Counted from the first letter of the stretch, positions 16,992 to 25,212 are shown. The stretch is 64,000 nt of DNA from Loktanella sp. Alg231-35 (GCF_900143545.1 NZ_FREV01000003.1:248001-312000); one strand, 5' to 3'. Notes: generated by a model not told the origin, from the sequence alone. Numbers and translations are program-made.

Positions 16992-17061
16992 CGGGCTTTG
17001 TTGCCCGCTGTGTTGGGGGCTTTGCCCCCTTGCCCCCCAAGATATTTTTGAACGAAAGAAG
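16992..17061. repeat. Intergenic hairpins plus a dispersed AGATATTT element
   Basis: The gap between the flavin reductase and dctQ contains hairpin CGGGC-TTTGTT-GCCCG (16992-17007) and hairpin GGGGGC-TTT-GCCCCC (17015-17029). These are followed by a 22-nt element beginning AGATATTT and ending GAAAGAAG (17040-17061). A 19/22 match to that element occurs at 60474-60495 (minus strand), again beside a GC hairpin. It may act as a terminator-like or mRNA-processing element between enzyme and transporter genes. Confidence 0.6.
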
Positions 17062-17067
17062 CGGGGA

Positions 17068-17577
17068 CTATGCCTCTGTCGAAAACGTCCCGTATTTGCC
17101 CGCATGAAAGACGAGCGGGTCACCTCCGCGGTGATGTGCTTTGGTGACAAGGCCCACGACGATCACGTGATCGCCAGCGTCATGGGTGACTTGCAGATTG
17201 CATTCAAAGGTGGCCAGTGCCCCTTCGATAATCGGCATGCCGCAGTGCGACAGATGCGTGGGTATATCGTTGATTGCTGTTTTGGACTGCACGACAGCCG
17301 CGCAGATATCGCGCTGATCGGCGGCAAGCACATGCACGGCAAAGCGGCGCGAGCCTGCAAAATGTTCAAACCGTTTGGAAGCCTTGGCTGGCGACCATAG
17401 CACCAGCGGCGGGTCAAGCGACACGCTGGCAAAGCTGTTGGCCACGATGGCAACCGGCCCTTCGGGACTGTCGGTGGTCACCACCGTAACGCCTGTGACG
17501 AATGTGCCCAAAGCGCCGCGAAAGTTGTCGCTGTCAGCGCTAGGGTCGAATGTCGCGATTGTGCCTGCGTCCATCAT
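17068..17577 (-). CDS. smoA: Flavin reductase, probable SmoA of the sulfoquinovose monooxygenase system
   Basis: A 169-residue FMN reductase of the flavin-reductase-like family, with FRGALGTFVTGVTVVTTDSP, AIVANSFASVSLDPPLVLWS and a C-terminal GDHVIVVGLVTKAHH. It would supply FMNH2, using NAD(P)H, to the two-component monooxygenase encoded two genes upstream. Length and position match SmoA of the Agrobacterium sulfo-SMO pathway. The start ATGs at 17577/17574 overlap the stop of the aldo-keto reductase, so the three enzymes are translationally coupled. Assignment to sulfoquinovose rather than another alkanesulfonate is inferred from context. Confidence 0.85.
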   Translation of the reverse strand: MMDAGTIATFDPSADSDNFRGALGTFVTGVTVVTTDSPEGPVAIVANSFASVSLDPPLVLWSPAKASKRFEHFAGSRRFAVHVLAADQRDICAAVVQSKTAINDIPTHLSHCGMPIIEGALATFECNLQVTHDAGDHVIVVGLVTKAHHRGGDPLVFHAGKYGTFSTEA

Positions 17578-18464
17578 GGGACCTCCGTTCCGAGCGCTGC
17601 GGTATAAAGTTCATACCAGGTTTCGCGATCCATATTTACCTTCAAGGCATCTGATAATGCTTTGATACGATTGACATTATTGGTCCCCATTACCGGCATG
17701 ATGTTGGCGGGGTGCGCCAGCAACCAGGCCACAGCAACGGCGCCATTATCGACGCCATTCTCTTTGGCAACTTTGGACAGCGCGCCTTGTGCTGCACCAG
17801 TGCCGGTCATCAGGCTGCCGCCTCCAAGCGGTGACCACGCCATGATCGGCACGTTGCGTTCCTGCAGGTAGGCGACGTCGCCATTGGTGAAACCTGCGTG
17901 CGCTGTTAGCGACAATTCGATCTGGTTGGTGATCAGCTGTGTTTTCATCGCAGATTGCAGCAGCGTCCAATCGTGCAGTTTGAAGTTGGACACGCCGACC
18001 GCGCGGACTTTGCCAGAGGCCACAACCTCATCCAGTGCCGCACCCGTTTCATGGTGATCCATCATCGGATCGGGGCGGTGAACCAAAAGCGTGTCGATCT
18101 TGTCGATGTTCATCAAGCGCAAAGAGTGATCCACAGAGGCAAGGATATGTGCACGGCTGGTGTCATAGTATTTCACACGAGCGTCCGCATAGCGCCCGGC
18201 GGGGGCCACGATATCGCATTTGGTCACGATCTCGATTTGGTCTTTCAGGGCCGGGGCCGCTTTAAGCGCATTGCCCAGCACTTCCTCTGCTTCATAGCCG
18301 CCATAAATGTCGGCCTGATCCATCGTCGTGATGCCTTGTTCAAGGCAGGCTTCGATCTTGGCCTGGACGTGTCCGACAGAGGTGTCGCTGTCATCGCTCA
18401 GCCGCCACATCCCATAAACGATGCGGCTGAAAGACAGGTCTTTTGTGATTTCAATACGGTTCAA
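17574..18464 (-). CDS. smoB: Aldo-keto reductase, probable 6-dehydroglucose reductase SmoB
   Basis: A 296-residue AKR with the catalytic tetrad readable as Asp49, Tyr54 (DQADIYGG), Lys82 (IVTKCDIV) and His129 (LLVHRPDP). Further family motifs are AVGVSNFKLHDWTLLQ and PVMGTNNVNRI, the latter at the cofactor-phosphate site. It resembles the YdhF-type AKRs and the SmoB enzyme that reduces 6-dehydroglucose to glucose with NADPH. It overlaps both neighbours by 4 bp (ATGA-type junctions), between the flavin monooxygenase and flavin reductase. That order is exactly the one expected for a sulfo-SMO operon. Confidence 0.87.
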   Translation of the reverse strand: MNRIEITKDLSFSRIVYGMWRLSDDSDTSVGHVQAKIEACLEQGITTMDQADIYGGYEAEEVLGNALKAAPALKDQIEIVTKCDIVAPAGRYADARVKYYDTSRAHILASVDHSLRLMNIDKIDTLLVHRPDPMMDHHETGAALDEVVASGKVRAVGVSNFKLHDWTLLQSAMKTQLITNQIELSLTAHAGFTNGDVAYLQERNVPIMAWSPLGGGSLMTGTGAAQGALSKVAKENGVDNGAVAVAWLLAHPANIMPVMGTNNVNRIKALSDALKVNMDRETWYELYTAALGTEVP

Positions 18465-19618
18465 CGGCGTGGTCCTGTGCCCAATGGCGTGGCTGGTGTT
18501 TCAGATGGGACGCGCCCGTATGCATGGGGCAGCGAGCATGTTTTCAGGCTGGGCATCACGCGTTTGCCAAAGTGTTCGGCCTCGTCGATATGCGGATAGC
18601 CTGAGAAGATGAAAGCACGGATGCCCATCTTTTGATAGGTCTCTATCTTGGTCATGATCTGATCGGTCGAGCCGACCAATGCCGCCCCACAGCCAGAGCG
18701 CGCACGCCCAACCCCGGTCCAAAGGCCCGGCTCGACATAGCCGAATTTATCGGCCAACTCACGCGCTTTCGCCTGATGGGCAACCCCCAGCGAGATGCTA
18801 TCGTGGGCGCGGTCGCGGATCAGTTTGCCGTATTCATCATCCAGCTTCGATGCGATGTAGTCGGCGTATTCCTTGGCCTCGGCTTCGGTATCGCGCACGA
18901 TCATGTGGACACGCAGGCCGTAATCGAGCGTGCGGTTGTGCGCCGCGGCACGGGCGTTCACGTCCTTCATGCGCTGGGCGAGCTGGTCCACCGGCTCTGG
19001 CCACATCAGATAGACGTCGCATTGCGCACCGCAAAGTTCCAACGCGGCAGGGGAATAGCCACCAAAATAAAGCAGCGGGCCACCGTTTTGCTGGTAGGGC
19101 CGGGCCGGATCGGTTGAGAGGTTCGAAATCTCATAGATATCGCCGTCATGACTCACCTCGTCCTGCGTCCAGCATTTGCGCAGGATCTCGACCACTTCAT
19201 GGGATCGCTTGTAACGATAAGCGCTTTCAGCGACTTCGCCGGGGAAATCAGAGCTTATGACGTTGAGCGTCAGCCGCCCTTTGAGCATGTGATCAAGCGT
19301 GGCGATGGTGCGGGCCAACATGATGGGCTGGACTTCACCGCAACGGATCGCGGCAAGGAAATTGATCTTTTTAGTCAGCGGCGCCATGCCTGCAACAAAG
19401 GACAATGTGTCTTGGCCGACTTGGTAGGATGATGGGGCAAGGATGTTACGGAACCCTTGCTGCTCTGCCGTCAGGGCGATGTCGCGGCAATGTTCCCAGG
19501 ATGAGCGCAGATCACCGTCTGGCACACCAAGGAACTGATAATCGTCAGAGCACTGCGCGGAAAACCAGGATACCTCAGCCGCGTCGAGATCGGCGCTGGT
19601 GACCGGAACGGTGGTCAT
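18461..19618 (-). CDS. smoC: Flavin-dependent sulfonate monooxygenase, probable SmoC
   Basis: A 385-residue LLM-class flavin monooxygenase of the SsuD/SmoC type. The TIM-barrel segments are RCGEVQPIMLARTIATLDHM, LNVISSDFPGEVAES, LYFGGYSPAALEL, ALVGSTDQI and FIFSGYPHIDEAEHFGKR; the last is a hallmark of alkanesulfonate monooxygenases. SmoC uses FMNH2 and O2 to cleave the C-S bond of sulfoquinovose, giving 6-dehydroglucose and sulfite. The partners expected for that reaction (a flavin reductase and an AKR) follow immediately with 4-bp overlaps. It leads the leftward operon, with a GGAG ribosome-binding site, divergent from a GntR regulator. The alternative is a generic SsuD for another sulfonate. 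Confidence 0.87.
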   Translation of the reverse strand: MTTVPVTSADLDAAEVSWFSAQCSDDYQFLGVPDGDLRSSWEHCRDIALTAEQQGFRNILAPSSYQVGQDTLSFVAGMAPLTKKINFLAAIRCGEVQPIMLARTIATLDHMLKGRLTLNVISSDFPGEVAESAYRYKRSHEVVEILRKCWTQDEVSHDGDIYEISNLSTDPARPYQQNGGPLLYFGGYSPAALELCGAQCDVYLMWPEPVDQLAQRMKDVNARAAAHNRTLDYGLRVHMIVRDTEAEAKEYADYIASKLDDEYGKLIRDRAHDSISLGVAHQAKARELADKFGYVEPGLWTGVGRARSGCGAALVGSTDQIMTKIETYQKMGIRAFIFSGYPHIDEAEHFGKRVMPSLKTCSLPHAYGRVPSETPATPLGTGPRR

Positions 19619-19672
19619 TGATTCTCCTCCCCAGAGGTGTGTCTTTCCTCTTGCCTAGCATGCAAATTTCTA

Positions 19673-19690
19673 TGTAACAATAGTGTATCA
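19673..19690. promoter_or_regulatory. Candidate GntR operator in the smoC-gntR divergent gap
   Basis: The 104-bp gap between the divergent genes contains TGTAACAATAGTGTATCA, an imperfect dyad (12 of 18 positions symmetric). It lies in an AT-rich stretch suitable for both promoters. HutC/FarR-type GntR proteins commonly bind such GT...AC dyads. The assignment rests only on position and partial symmetry. Confidence 0.35.
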
Positions 19691-19722
19691 ATTTTCATGG
19701 ACCGGCTCGAGGAGGTGTCGCC

Positions 19723-20430
19723 ATGGCGAAAACCTCTGCTTTGCCCAAGTTCATCCAGCTCAGTGAAATGCTGATCCGCGAGATTGCGGCGGGGCATTTG
19801 GCCGACGGGGCGCGCCTGCCGCCAGAGCGGGATATGGCGGATGAATTGGGCGTGGCTGTTGGCACGCTGCGCAAGGCGCTAGCGGATGTTGAGGCCAAGG
19901 GTTTGCTGGACCGGGTGCAGGGGTCGGGCAACTATGTGCGGCACCGCCCGGTGGTCGATTCCGTTTATGCATTCTTTCGGTTGGAGTTGCTCAACGGGGG
20001 CGGTTTGCCAACGGCCGAGGTGCTGTCTGTGGATCGTCTGGCCAAGCCTGACGGCTTTGCGCGTTTGGGTGGCGATGCGGAAGGGCATCGCATTATTCGG
20101 TTGCGGTCTTTGGATGGTGTCTTGATCGCGTTAGAGGAAATCTGGCTTGATGGGGGGCACCGCGACGCGGTTGCCGTCGCTGATCTGTCAGACTCGCTTT
20201 ACCACTTTTATCGCCATGAATTGGGGGTCGTGATCGCGTCGGTCGAGGACCGGATTGGCGTGGATGTCATGCCCGACTGGACGCCGGAGGCGTTTCATCT
20301 GAAGGCAGGGCAGACCACGGGCTATATCGAGCGGATCAGCTGGACAGCTGCCGGGGCACCTGCCGAATTTTCGCGCACCTGGTATGACGCCAGCCGCGCC
20401 AGTTACATCTCTCGCATGGGAAAAGGTTAG
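19723..20430 (+). CDS. GntR-family regulator (HutC/UTRA subfamily)
   Basis: A 235-residue regulator. The N-terminal winged helix includes LIREIAAGHLADGARLPPER then DMADELGVAVGTLRKALADV. The C-terminal half (about 90-230) is a UTRA effector domain (RIIRLRSLDGVLIALEEIWL, RISWTAAGAPAEFSRTWYDA). It is preceded by a strong ribosome-binding site (GGAGGT). It lies divergent from the smoCBA-TRAP operon and 6 bp before the Gfo/Idh/MocA gene. It should therefore control both arms, probably as a repressor released by a sugar-like ligand. The effector is not deducible. Confidence 0.9.
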   Translation: MAKTSALPKFIQLSEMLIREIAAGHLADGARLPPERDMADELGVAVGTLRKALADVEAKGLLDRVQGSGNYVRHRPVVDSVYAFFRLELLNGGGLPTAEVLSVDRLAKPDGFARLGGDAEGHRIIRLRSLDGVLIALEEIWLDGGHRDAVAVADLSDSLYHFYRHELGVVIASVEDRIGVDVMPDWTPEAFHLKAGQTTGYIERISWTAAGAPAEFSRTWYDASRASYISRMGKG

Positions 20431-20436
20431 AACGAC

Positions 20437-21525
20437 GTGGACACGGTGAACTACGGCCTGATTGGCTGCGGCATGATGGGCCGTGAACATATTCAGAATA
20501 TCAATCTGCTGCCTAAGGGGCGGGTGTCTGTCGTCTATGATCCGGTTGCGGAACTGGCGGCATCTGCGGCAACCCTCGCCGAGGGCGCCCATATTGCAGG
20601 GTCGCTTGAAGAGTTGCTGGCGCATGAGGCATTGGACGCCGTGGTGATCGTCAGCCCCAACTATCTGCATGTCCAGCAGCTTCAGCAGATCGTGGCGACG
20701 CGACCCTTGCCGATCCTATGCGAGAAACCGCTGTATACCGATCCTGCTGATGCACCTGCGCTGGACGCGCTGTTCAAGGATTATGCGCACCCTGTTTGGG
20801 TGGCGATGGAGTACCGCTATATGCCGCCTGTAGCAGCCCTGATTGCGCAGGCTGAGCAGGCCACCGGTGGCGTCAAGATGCTGACCGTGCGCGAGCATCG
20901 TTTTCCGTTTCTGCCCAAGATTGGTGACTGGAACCGCTTTAATGCCAAAACTGGCGGGACGTTGGTTGAAAAATGCTGCCATTTCTTTGATTTGATGCGG
21001 TTGATTTTGGATGATGAACCTATTCGCGTGATGGCCAGTGCAGGCCAGTCGCTGAACCACATTGATGAGCGTTACGATGGTGAGGCCCCGGACATTTGGG
21101 ACAACGGCTATGTCATTTTGGACTTTGCCAAGGGCAGCCGCGCCATGCTTGAGCTTTGTATGTTCGCCGAAGGTTCAAAATACCAAGAAGAGATCAGCGC
21201 CGTTGGCCCCCATGGCAAGATCGAGGCCCTTGTGCCCGGACCGGGCCGGTTCTGGCCGAAACGGCTGGGCGATCCACCGGTGCCACAGATGGTCATCAGT
21301 CCGCGCGCGCCCAAAGGGCCTTATGTGTCAGAAATCCCCGTTGATCCTGCACTGCTGGACGCAGGCGACCACAACGGATCAACCTTCTACCAGCATCAGC
21401 GCTTCAATGCCGTTGTGCGGGGTGAAGGGGAGGTAGAGGTCACCTTGGCCGATGGGGCCAAGGCGATTGCCATGGGATTGGCCGCGCAGGAAAGCGCGCG
21501 AACCGGGCAGGCCGTGCTGCTTTAG
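20437..21525 (+). CDS. Gfo/Idh/MocA-family protein, candidate NAD+-dependent sulfoquinovosidase
   Basis: A 362-residue protein with an N-terminal Rossmann fold (YGLIGCGMMGREHIQNI), the family EKP signature (PILCEKPLYTDPAD) and the GGTLVEKCCHFFDLMRLIL segment. It starts at a GTG 6 bp after the GntR gene, in the same transcript. Most members oxidise or reduce sugars, but one group (GH188, SqgA-like) are glycosidases that use bound NAD+ for transient C3 oxidation and cleave sulfoquinovosides. No classical GH31 sulfoquinovosidase is visible in the window, and the neighbours are SmoCBA-like, so that role is plausible. A simple sugar dehydrogenase is the main alternative. Confidence 0.82.
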   Translation: MDTVNYGLIGCGMMGREHIQNINLLPKGRVSVVYDPVAELAASAATLAEGAHIAGSLEELLAHEALDAVVIVSPNYLHVQQLQQIVATRPLPILCEKPLYTDPADAPALDALFKDYAHPVWVAMEYRYMPPVAALIAQAEQATGGVKMLTVREHRFPFLPKIGDWNRFNAKTGGTLVEKCCHFFDLMRLILDDEPIRVMASAGQSLNHIDERYDGEAPDIWDNGYVILDFAKGSRAMLELCMFAEGSKYQEEISAVGPHGKIEALVPGPGRFWPKRLGDPPVPQMVISPRAPKGPYVSEIPVDPALLDAGDHNGSTFYQHQRFNAVVRGEGEVEVTLADGAKAIAMGLAAQESARTGQAVLL

Positions 21526-21782
21526 CCGTTGGCTGTGTTAGCCGCAAAAATTTCAATACAATCGGGGCCTTCACAGGTCACCATTGCCGCAGGCACTGAC
21601 ATCGCGCCGTACTGCGTCACGATCATATAGGTATTGTCCACGAAGTCCTTGAACTCACCTTTAACGGTGAACCCCTGTTCGATGAATGTGAGCGCAATTT
21701 CATTTGCGCTGCCGATTGTGGGGACGCTCATTGCGACCAAGGCCGCAATGAGCCTACCGATTTTACCGCTTACTTTTGTCAT
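21522..21782 (-). CDS. Small secreted protein with an OmpA/phosphate-binding N-terminal-like module
   Basis: An 86-residue protein with a signal peptide (LIAALVAMSVPTIGSA) and a mature part reading EIALTFIEQGFTVKGEFKDF then VDNTYMIVTQYGAMSVPAAM, ending VTCEGPDC. This beta-rich module with its paired C-terminal cysteines resembles the extra domain found at the N terminus of OmpA and substrate-binding proteins in Rhodobacterales. Here it stands alone. It would be periplasmic, with a probable disulfide. It is convergent with the Gfo/Idh/MocA gene and the stop codons overlap. Function unknown. Confidence 0.65.
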   Translation of the reverse strand: MTKVSGKIGRLIAALVAMSVPTIGSANEIALTFIEQGFTVKGEFKDFVDNTYMIVTQYGAMSVPAAMVTCEGPDCIEIFAANTANG

Positions 21783-21905
21783 TTGATACTCACTAAACTA
21801 ATGTCACTCACCACCCACTCATAGTTTTAGCCGCAGTTCGGTGAATTTTGAGTAAATTAATTCACGATATTTACTAAAGGACAGGTGTTTTTGAGTGTTA
21901 GCGGT

Positions 21906-21925
21906 AACTTTCCGCGCGGAAAGTT
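21906..21925. repeat. Perfect 20-bp palindrome
   Basis: AACTTTCCGCGCGGAAAGTT is a perfect palindrome just after the stop of the DUF1501 gene. It has no loop and no adjacent T-run, which is unusual for an intrinsic terminator. It could be a weak terminator or a protein-binding site. The preceding about 120 bp up to the small secreted gene is AT-rich and contains no gene I can support. Confidence 0.5.
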
Positions 21926-21929
21926 TCGA

Positions 21930-23120
21930 TCAGATGTTCAGTAGCTGCAATTTTGGGGTGCTGGTTGGAAATGCAGGCGCATCGATTCGCCACAAATCCT
22001 GCAACAAAGCGGCATAAACACTGCGGTAATCCGTGGTATGCGACAGATCATCCGCGACCAGATTGGTCAGTGATGGTGCTTGCCCGCTAAGCCCGCCGCG
22101 CACATTGCCGCCCGCCACAAAGAGCGGGGCGGCGGTGCCGTGATCCGTGCCGCCTGATCCATTCTCGCGCGCCGTGCGCCCAAATTCTGAGAAGGTGACA
22201 ATACTGATTTGATCCCACAGCCCGATTTGCTTCATTGCGGCACTGAACGCTCCGATTGACCGGGATAGATCGGTCAGCAGATCTGCGTGCTGTTCGGGTT
22301 GGTCTTCATGTGTGTCATAGCCGTCCTGCACGACCTTGAGCACCGGCACCTCAACCCCGGCAACAAGCAGACGCGCCGCGGTGCGCAGTTGTTCGCCCAG
22401 AAGCGTGCCGGGGAATTCGAATGCGGTGGCGGGGCTGGTGCTAAGCCTTTTGTAGATGGCATCACCGGTGATCCGTGCGCTTTCGTAGGTATCAAGTACA
22501 TGGTCCAGCGGGGATACCGCTGCTTGTGGCCGTACTGCATGCATCGCACCCGGCAGGTTTTGTTGCCGTTCGACAAAATCCTCTTCGTTGCGCATCGCCG
22601 AGAACCGCCCGTCACCGGCCAGCGGCCCCATATCACCGCCCAGCACAAGCCCATCCGCATCGCGAAAACGCGGTCCTTCATCTGCAAACGCGGTCGAAAC
22701 CCAGCCTTGCTGGGTCTGGCTTTGCGCACCCAGCCCGGCATTCCAGATTTCGATCGAGCGGAAGTGTGATCTGTTTGGGTCGGGATAACCTACTCCTTGC
22801 ACGATTTGCAGCGCGCCGTCCTCCCACAGATCACCAAGTGCGCGCATGCCGCCGTGCAGGCCGGTGTCAGTGTCGAGGCCGATCATATCCTCTTGGGCGA
22901 TGCCGATCCGGGGCCGCAGGCTGCGGTAGGCGTCATCGGTGCGCGGGATGACTGTGTTCAGCCCGTCATTGCCGCCCGCCAGTTCGATCAGGATCAGGAT
23001 GTTGCCCGGCATGGGGTCTTGTCCGGCGGCAGTGACAAAGCCGGGCAGGGTGATCATGGGCAGGCTCGCGCCAAGCGTTTGCAACAGACGACGGCGGTTC
23101 ATGGGATGATGATGGGTCAT
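21930..23120 (-). CDS. DUF1501 Tat-exported protein
   Basis: A 396-residue protein whose N terminus has a twin-arginine signal (NRRRLLQTLGASLPMITLPG), so it is exported folded. Downstream are the DUF1501 motifs: LILIELAGGNDGLNTVIPR near the start, and SIVTFSEFGRTARENGSGGT then DHGTAAPLFVAGGNVRGG near the end. DUF1501 shares an alkaline-phosphatase/sulfatase-like fold, but the reaction is not established. It starts 11 bp after the DUF1800 gene, its standard partner. An internal ATG at 23102, right before the RRR, is an alternative start. Confidence 0.88.
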   Translation of the reverse strand: MTHHHPMNRRRLLQTLGASLPMITLPGFVTAAGQDPMPGNILILIELAGGNDGLNTVIPRTDDAYRSLRPRIGIAQEDMIGLDTDTGLHGGMRALGDLWEDGALQIVQGVGYPDPNRSHFRSIEIWNAGLGAQSQTQQGWVSTAFADEGPRFRDADGLVLGGDMGPLAGDGRFSAMRNEEDFVERQQNLPGAMHAVRPQAAVSPLDHVLDTYESARITGDAIYKRLSTSPATAFEFPGTLLGEQLRTAARLLVAGVEVPVLKVVQDGYDTHEDQPEQHADLLTDLSRSIGAFSAAMKQIGLWDQISIVTFSEFGRTARENGSGGTDHGTAAPLFVAGGNVRGGLSGQAPSLTNLVADDLSHTTDYRSVYAALLQDLWRIDAPAFPTSTPKLQLLNI

Positions 23121-23130
23121 GGGGCTGGCC

Positions 23131-25212
23131 TCAGTTCAACTGGTAGTAGGGTGACAGGACGATATGGCGGATCAATGCGTCTGGGTCGCTGGCATCGCGC
23201 TCCATGCGTTGCCCCTCGGTTGGCAGTGGCACGGCAAGCAGGGCCGATTGCGCGCGCAGGCTGTCAAAGCCGCCCGCCTTGACCGCATCCAGCCATGCGC
23301 CCGCGCTTTCATACTGGTAGCGCGGCGTTGCGCTGATGTTGAGGGCGGCCTCGCGTTCTTCCACGTAGCGTTCGACTTCATCCTCTGACATGCCCATGAC
23401 ATCGACGCCGCCCAATCCAACAGCGGCCGGAGGTGCCGCAGCAAGCAAAAGCTCTCCCTGCGGCGGGCCAAGTGCTTCGGCGGCGAAACTGGCAACCCAA
23501 TTGGCCCCGGTTTCGGCCTCTTGCAGCGATAGCAAATTGCCTGACCCAGCACCTTCGGTCCATGCGCGTTGCCCGGCGGTGCTTGCGATGATTTCGGGGA
23601 AATGCCCCATCAATGCAGCCAGAAATTCCGCATCGGCATCGGTCATCCAATCGGTGTTGTTCTGGCGAATTTGCTGGGAATGGACCCAGAGCCAGCCGAA
23701 TGGATCAGGGGTCTGCTTGTGCCAGCGGGCAAAACACTCTGGCACACAATCCGCGACATGTAGCGAGAATTCGATTTCATCGGGATCGGGGATTTCCGCC
23801 CCAAAGGTGATCGAGCGCCAGCGGTGGGACCCAAAACTGACATCAAAGAGCGTGACAGCAAGACTGCCAGAGGCTTCGCCCCATTTTTCGGCCTCAATGA
23901 CAAAGGTTTGCCCAATAGCCAGATCGCCGGGGGCGGGTTTGGCAGGTGCAGACGCGGCCTGCGTCTGCATCATCATCATGCCGTCCGTCTGGCGCGGTTC
24001 TGGGTCATAACCCAGCATATAGGTTAGCATAGTGGCCCGCGCACTTGCTGTGGCGTCATTGATCCAATCGGTGCCTTCGGGCCAACCGCCCACATTGGGC
24101 GGAAAGAACAGCTCTTGGCCCAGATCGCCAAGCGCCCAGTTCAGATCGTCCAGATAGGGCACAGTGATCCCCAATGTACGCACGCTGCCCACCATCAGTT
24201 CAACCGGTGATTTGACCAGCGTGCCCCGGTTCTGGCTTGCCCAAAACGCATCAGACAGGAACATCGCCCGCAGCAGCGGCGTCATCTCCCAATCTGCGGC
24301 GCGCCAGATGGCGGTCAGGCGTGCGACCTCGTCGGGATCGGGCGTGTTTGAAACGAAAGTGCGCCAGAGGCGTTCGACGATGAAAGGGCCAAAGGCAGGA
24401 TCTTCCATGACGATACGCGGCAGATCATCGGCGGTGTGGCGTCCGCTATTGCCAAGGATGGTCTTGATCCCGTGATCATGCGCTTCAGGATCAAAGACAT
24501 ATGTGCCGGCGCCAAAACGGTCCACCGTGTGCCCGGTCAGCGCGCGGGCGGCCTGCACCACATCGTTTTCGGTATAGCTGCGCCCTTCACCAAGGGTGAA
24601 AAGCTCCATGAACTCGCGTGCGAGGTTTTCGTTTGGGGCCACGCGGTCGTTCTCTGTATTGGTTAGAAAGACCAGCGTGCCGGGGTCTTCTAGAATGCCG
24701 GCTGCAAGATCCGTGAAATTGCCAGCGGCATGCGTACGAAAGAGCCTGTTTTGATGCGCCGCCCATTGCGGTTCTTCGTGAAGGCCTGCGTTGGTGGCAA
24801 AGTGATCATGCCAGAACAGCACCAGTTTTTCGGTCAGAGGCGAGGGCGTTTCGATCATCTCGCGCAGCCACCACTTCTGCATCGCGTCAATGTCCATCCA
24901 GCGGTTGGTAAAGAAAAGGTCGGACGCGGTATTGCCAAGCGCCCAGACCTGTTCTGTAGGATAGGCCCATCCATCGACCCATGCAGGCATCGGATGTTGT
25001 GGCGCAGTCTGCACGCCTGCCAATATCTGCGCCACACCTTCGACATAGGATTTGCCAACCATGGCTGAAATCTCGTCCGGGGCGGCGCCAAAGCCGGTGC
25101 GAGATACAAGATGGCGCGCCTCTTCATAGGTCATCGCATCCGGTCCCGCCCAAAGGGTGAGTGGTGTAAGCAGGGTTAGCAAAGCTGTTGTATTGCGTGC
25201 GATCTGGCGCAT
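23131..25212 (-). CDS. DUF1800 exported protein
   Basis: A 693-residue protein with a signal peptide (ALLTLLTPLTLWAG) and the DUF1800 pattern. Motifs are HLVSRTGFGAAPDEI near the N terminus, LVLFWHDHFATN (about residue 130), LAREFMELFTLGEGRSYTEN, and PNVGGWPEGTDWIND near residue 390. The last about 250 residues are an additional region with little similarity I recognise. AGAGGA precedes the ATG at 25212. DUF1800 proteins nearly always accompany DUF1501; both are exported, and a shared substrate or complex is presumed. Biochemical function unknown. Confidence 0.87.
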   Translation of the reverse strand: MRQIARNTTALLTLLTPLTLWAGPDAMTYEEARHLVSRTGFGAAPDEISAMVGKSYVEGVAQILAGVQTAPQHPMPAWVDGWAYPTEQVWALGNTASDLFFTNRWMDIDAMQKWWLREMIETPSPLTEKLVLFWHDHFATNAGLHEEPQWAAHQNRLFRTHAAGNFTDLAAGILEDPGTLVFLTNTENDRVAPNENLAREFMELFTLGEGRSYTENDVVQAARALTGHTVDRFGAGTYVFDPEAHDHGIKTILGNSGRHTADDLPRIVMEDPAFGPFIVERLWRTFVSNTPDPDEVARLTAIWRAADWEMTPLLRAMFLSDAFWASQNRGTLVKSPVELMVGSVRTLGITVPYLDDLNWALGDLGQELFFPPNVGGWPEGTDWINDATASARATMLTYMLGYDPEPRQTDGMMMMQTQAASAPAKPAPGDLAIGQTFVIEAEKWGEASGSLAVTLFDVSFGSHRWRSITFGAEIPDPDEIEFSLHVADCVPECFARWHKQTPDPFGWLWVHSQQIRQNNTDWMTDADAEFLAALMGHFPEIIASTAGQRAWTEGAGSGNLLSLQEAETGANWVASFAAEALGPPQGELLLAAAPPAAVGLGGVDVMGMSEDEVERYVEEREAALNISATPRYQYESAGAWLDAVKAGGFDSLRAQSALLAVPLPTEGQRMERDASDPDALIRHIVLSPYYQLN

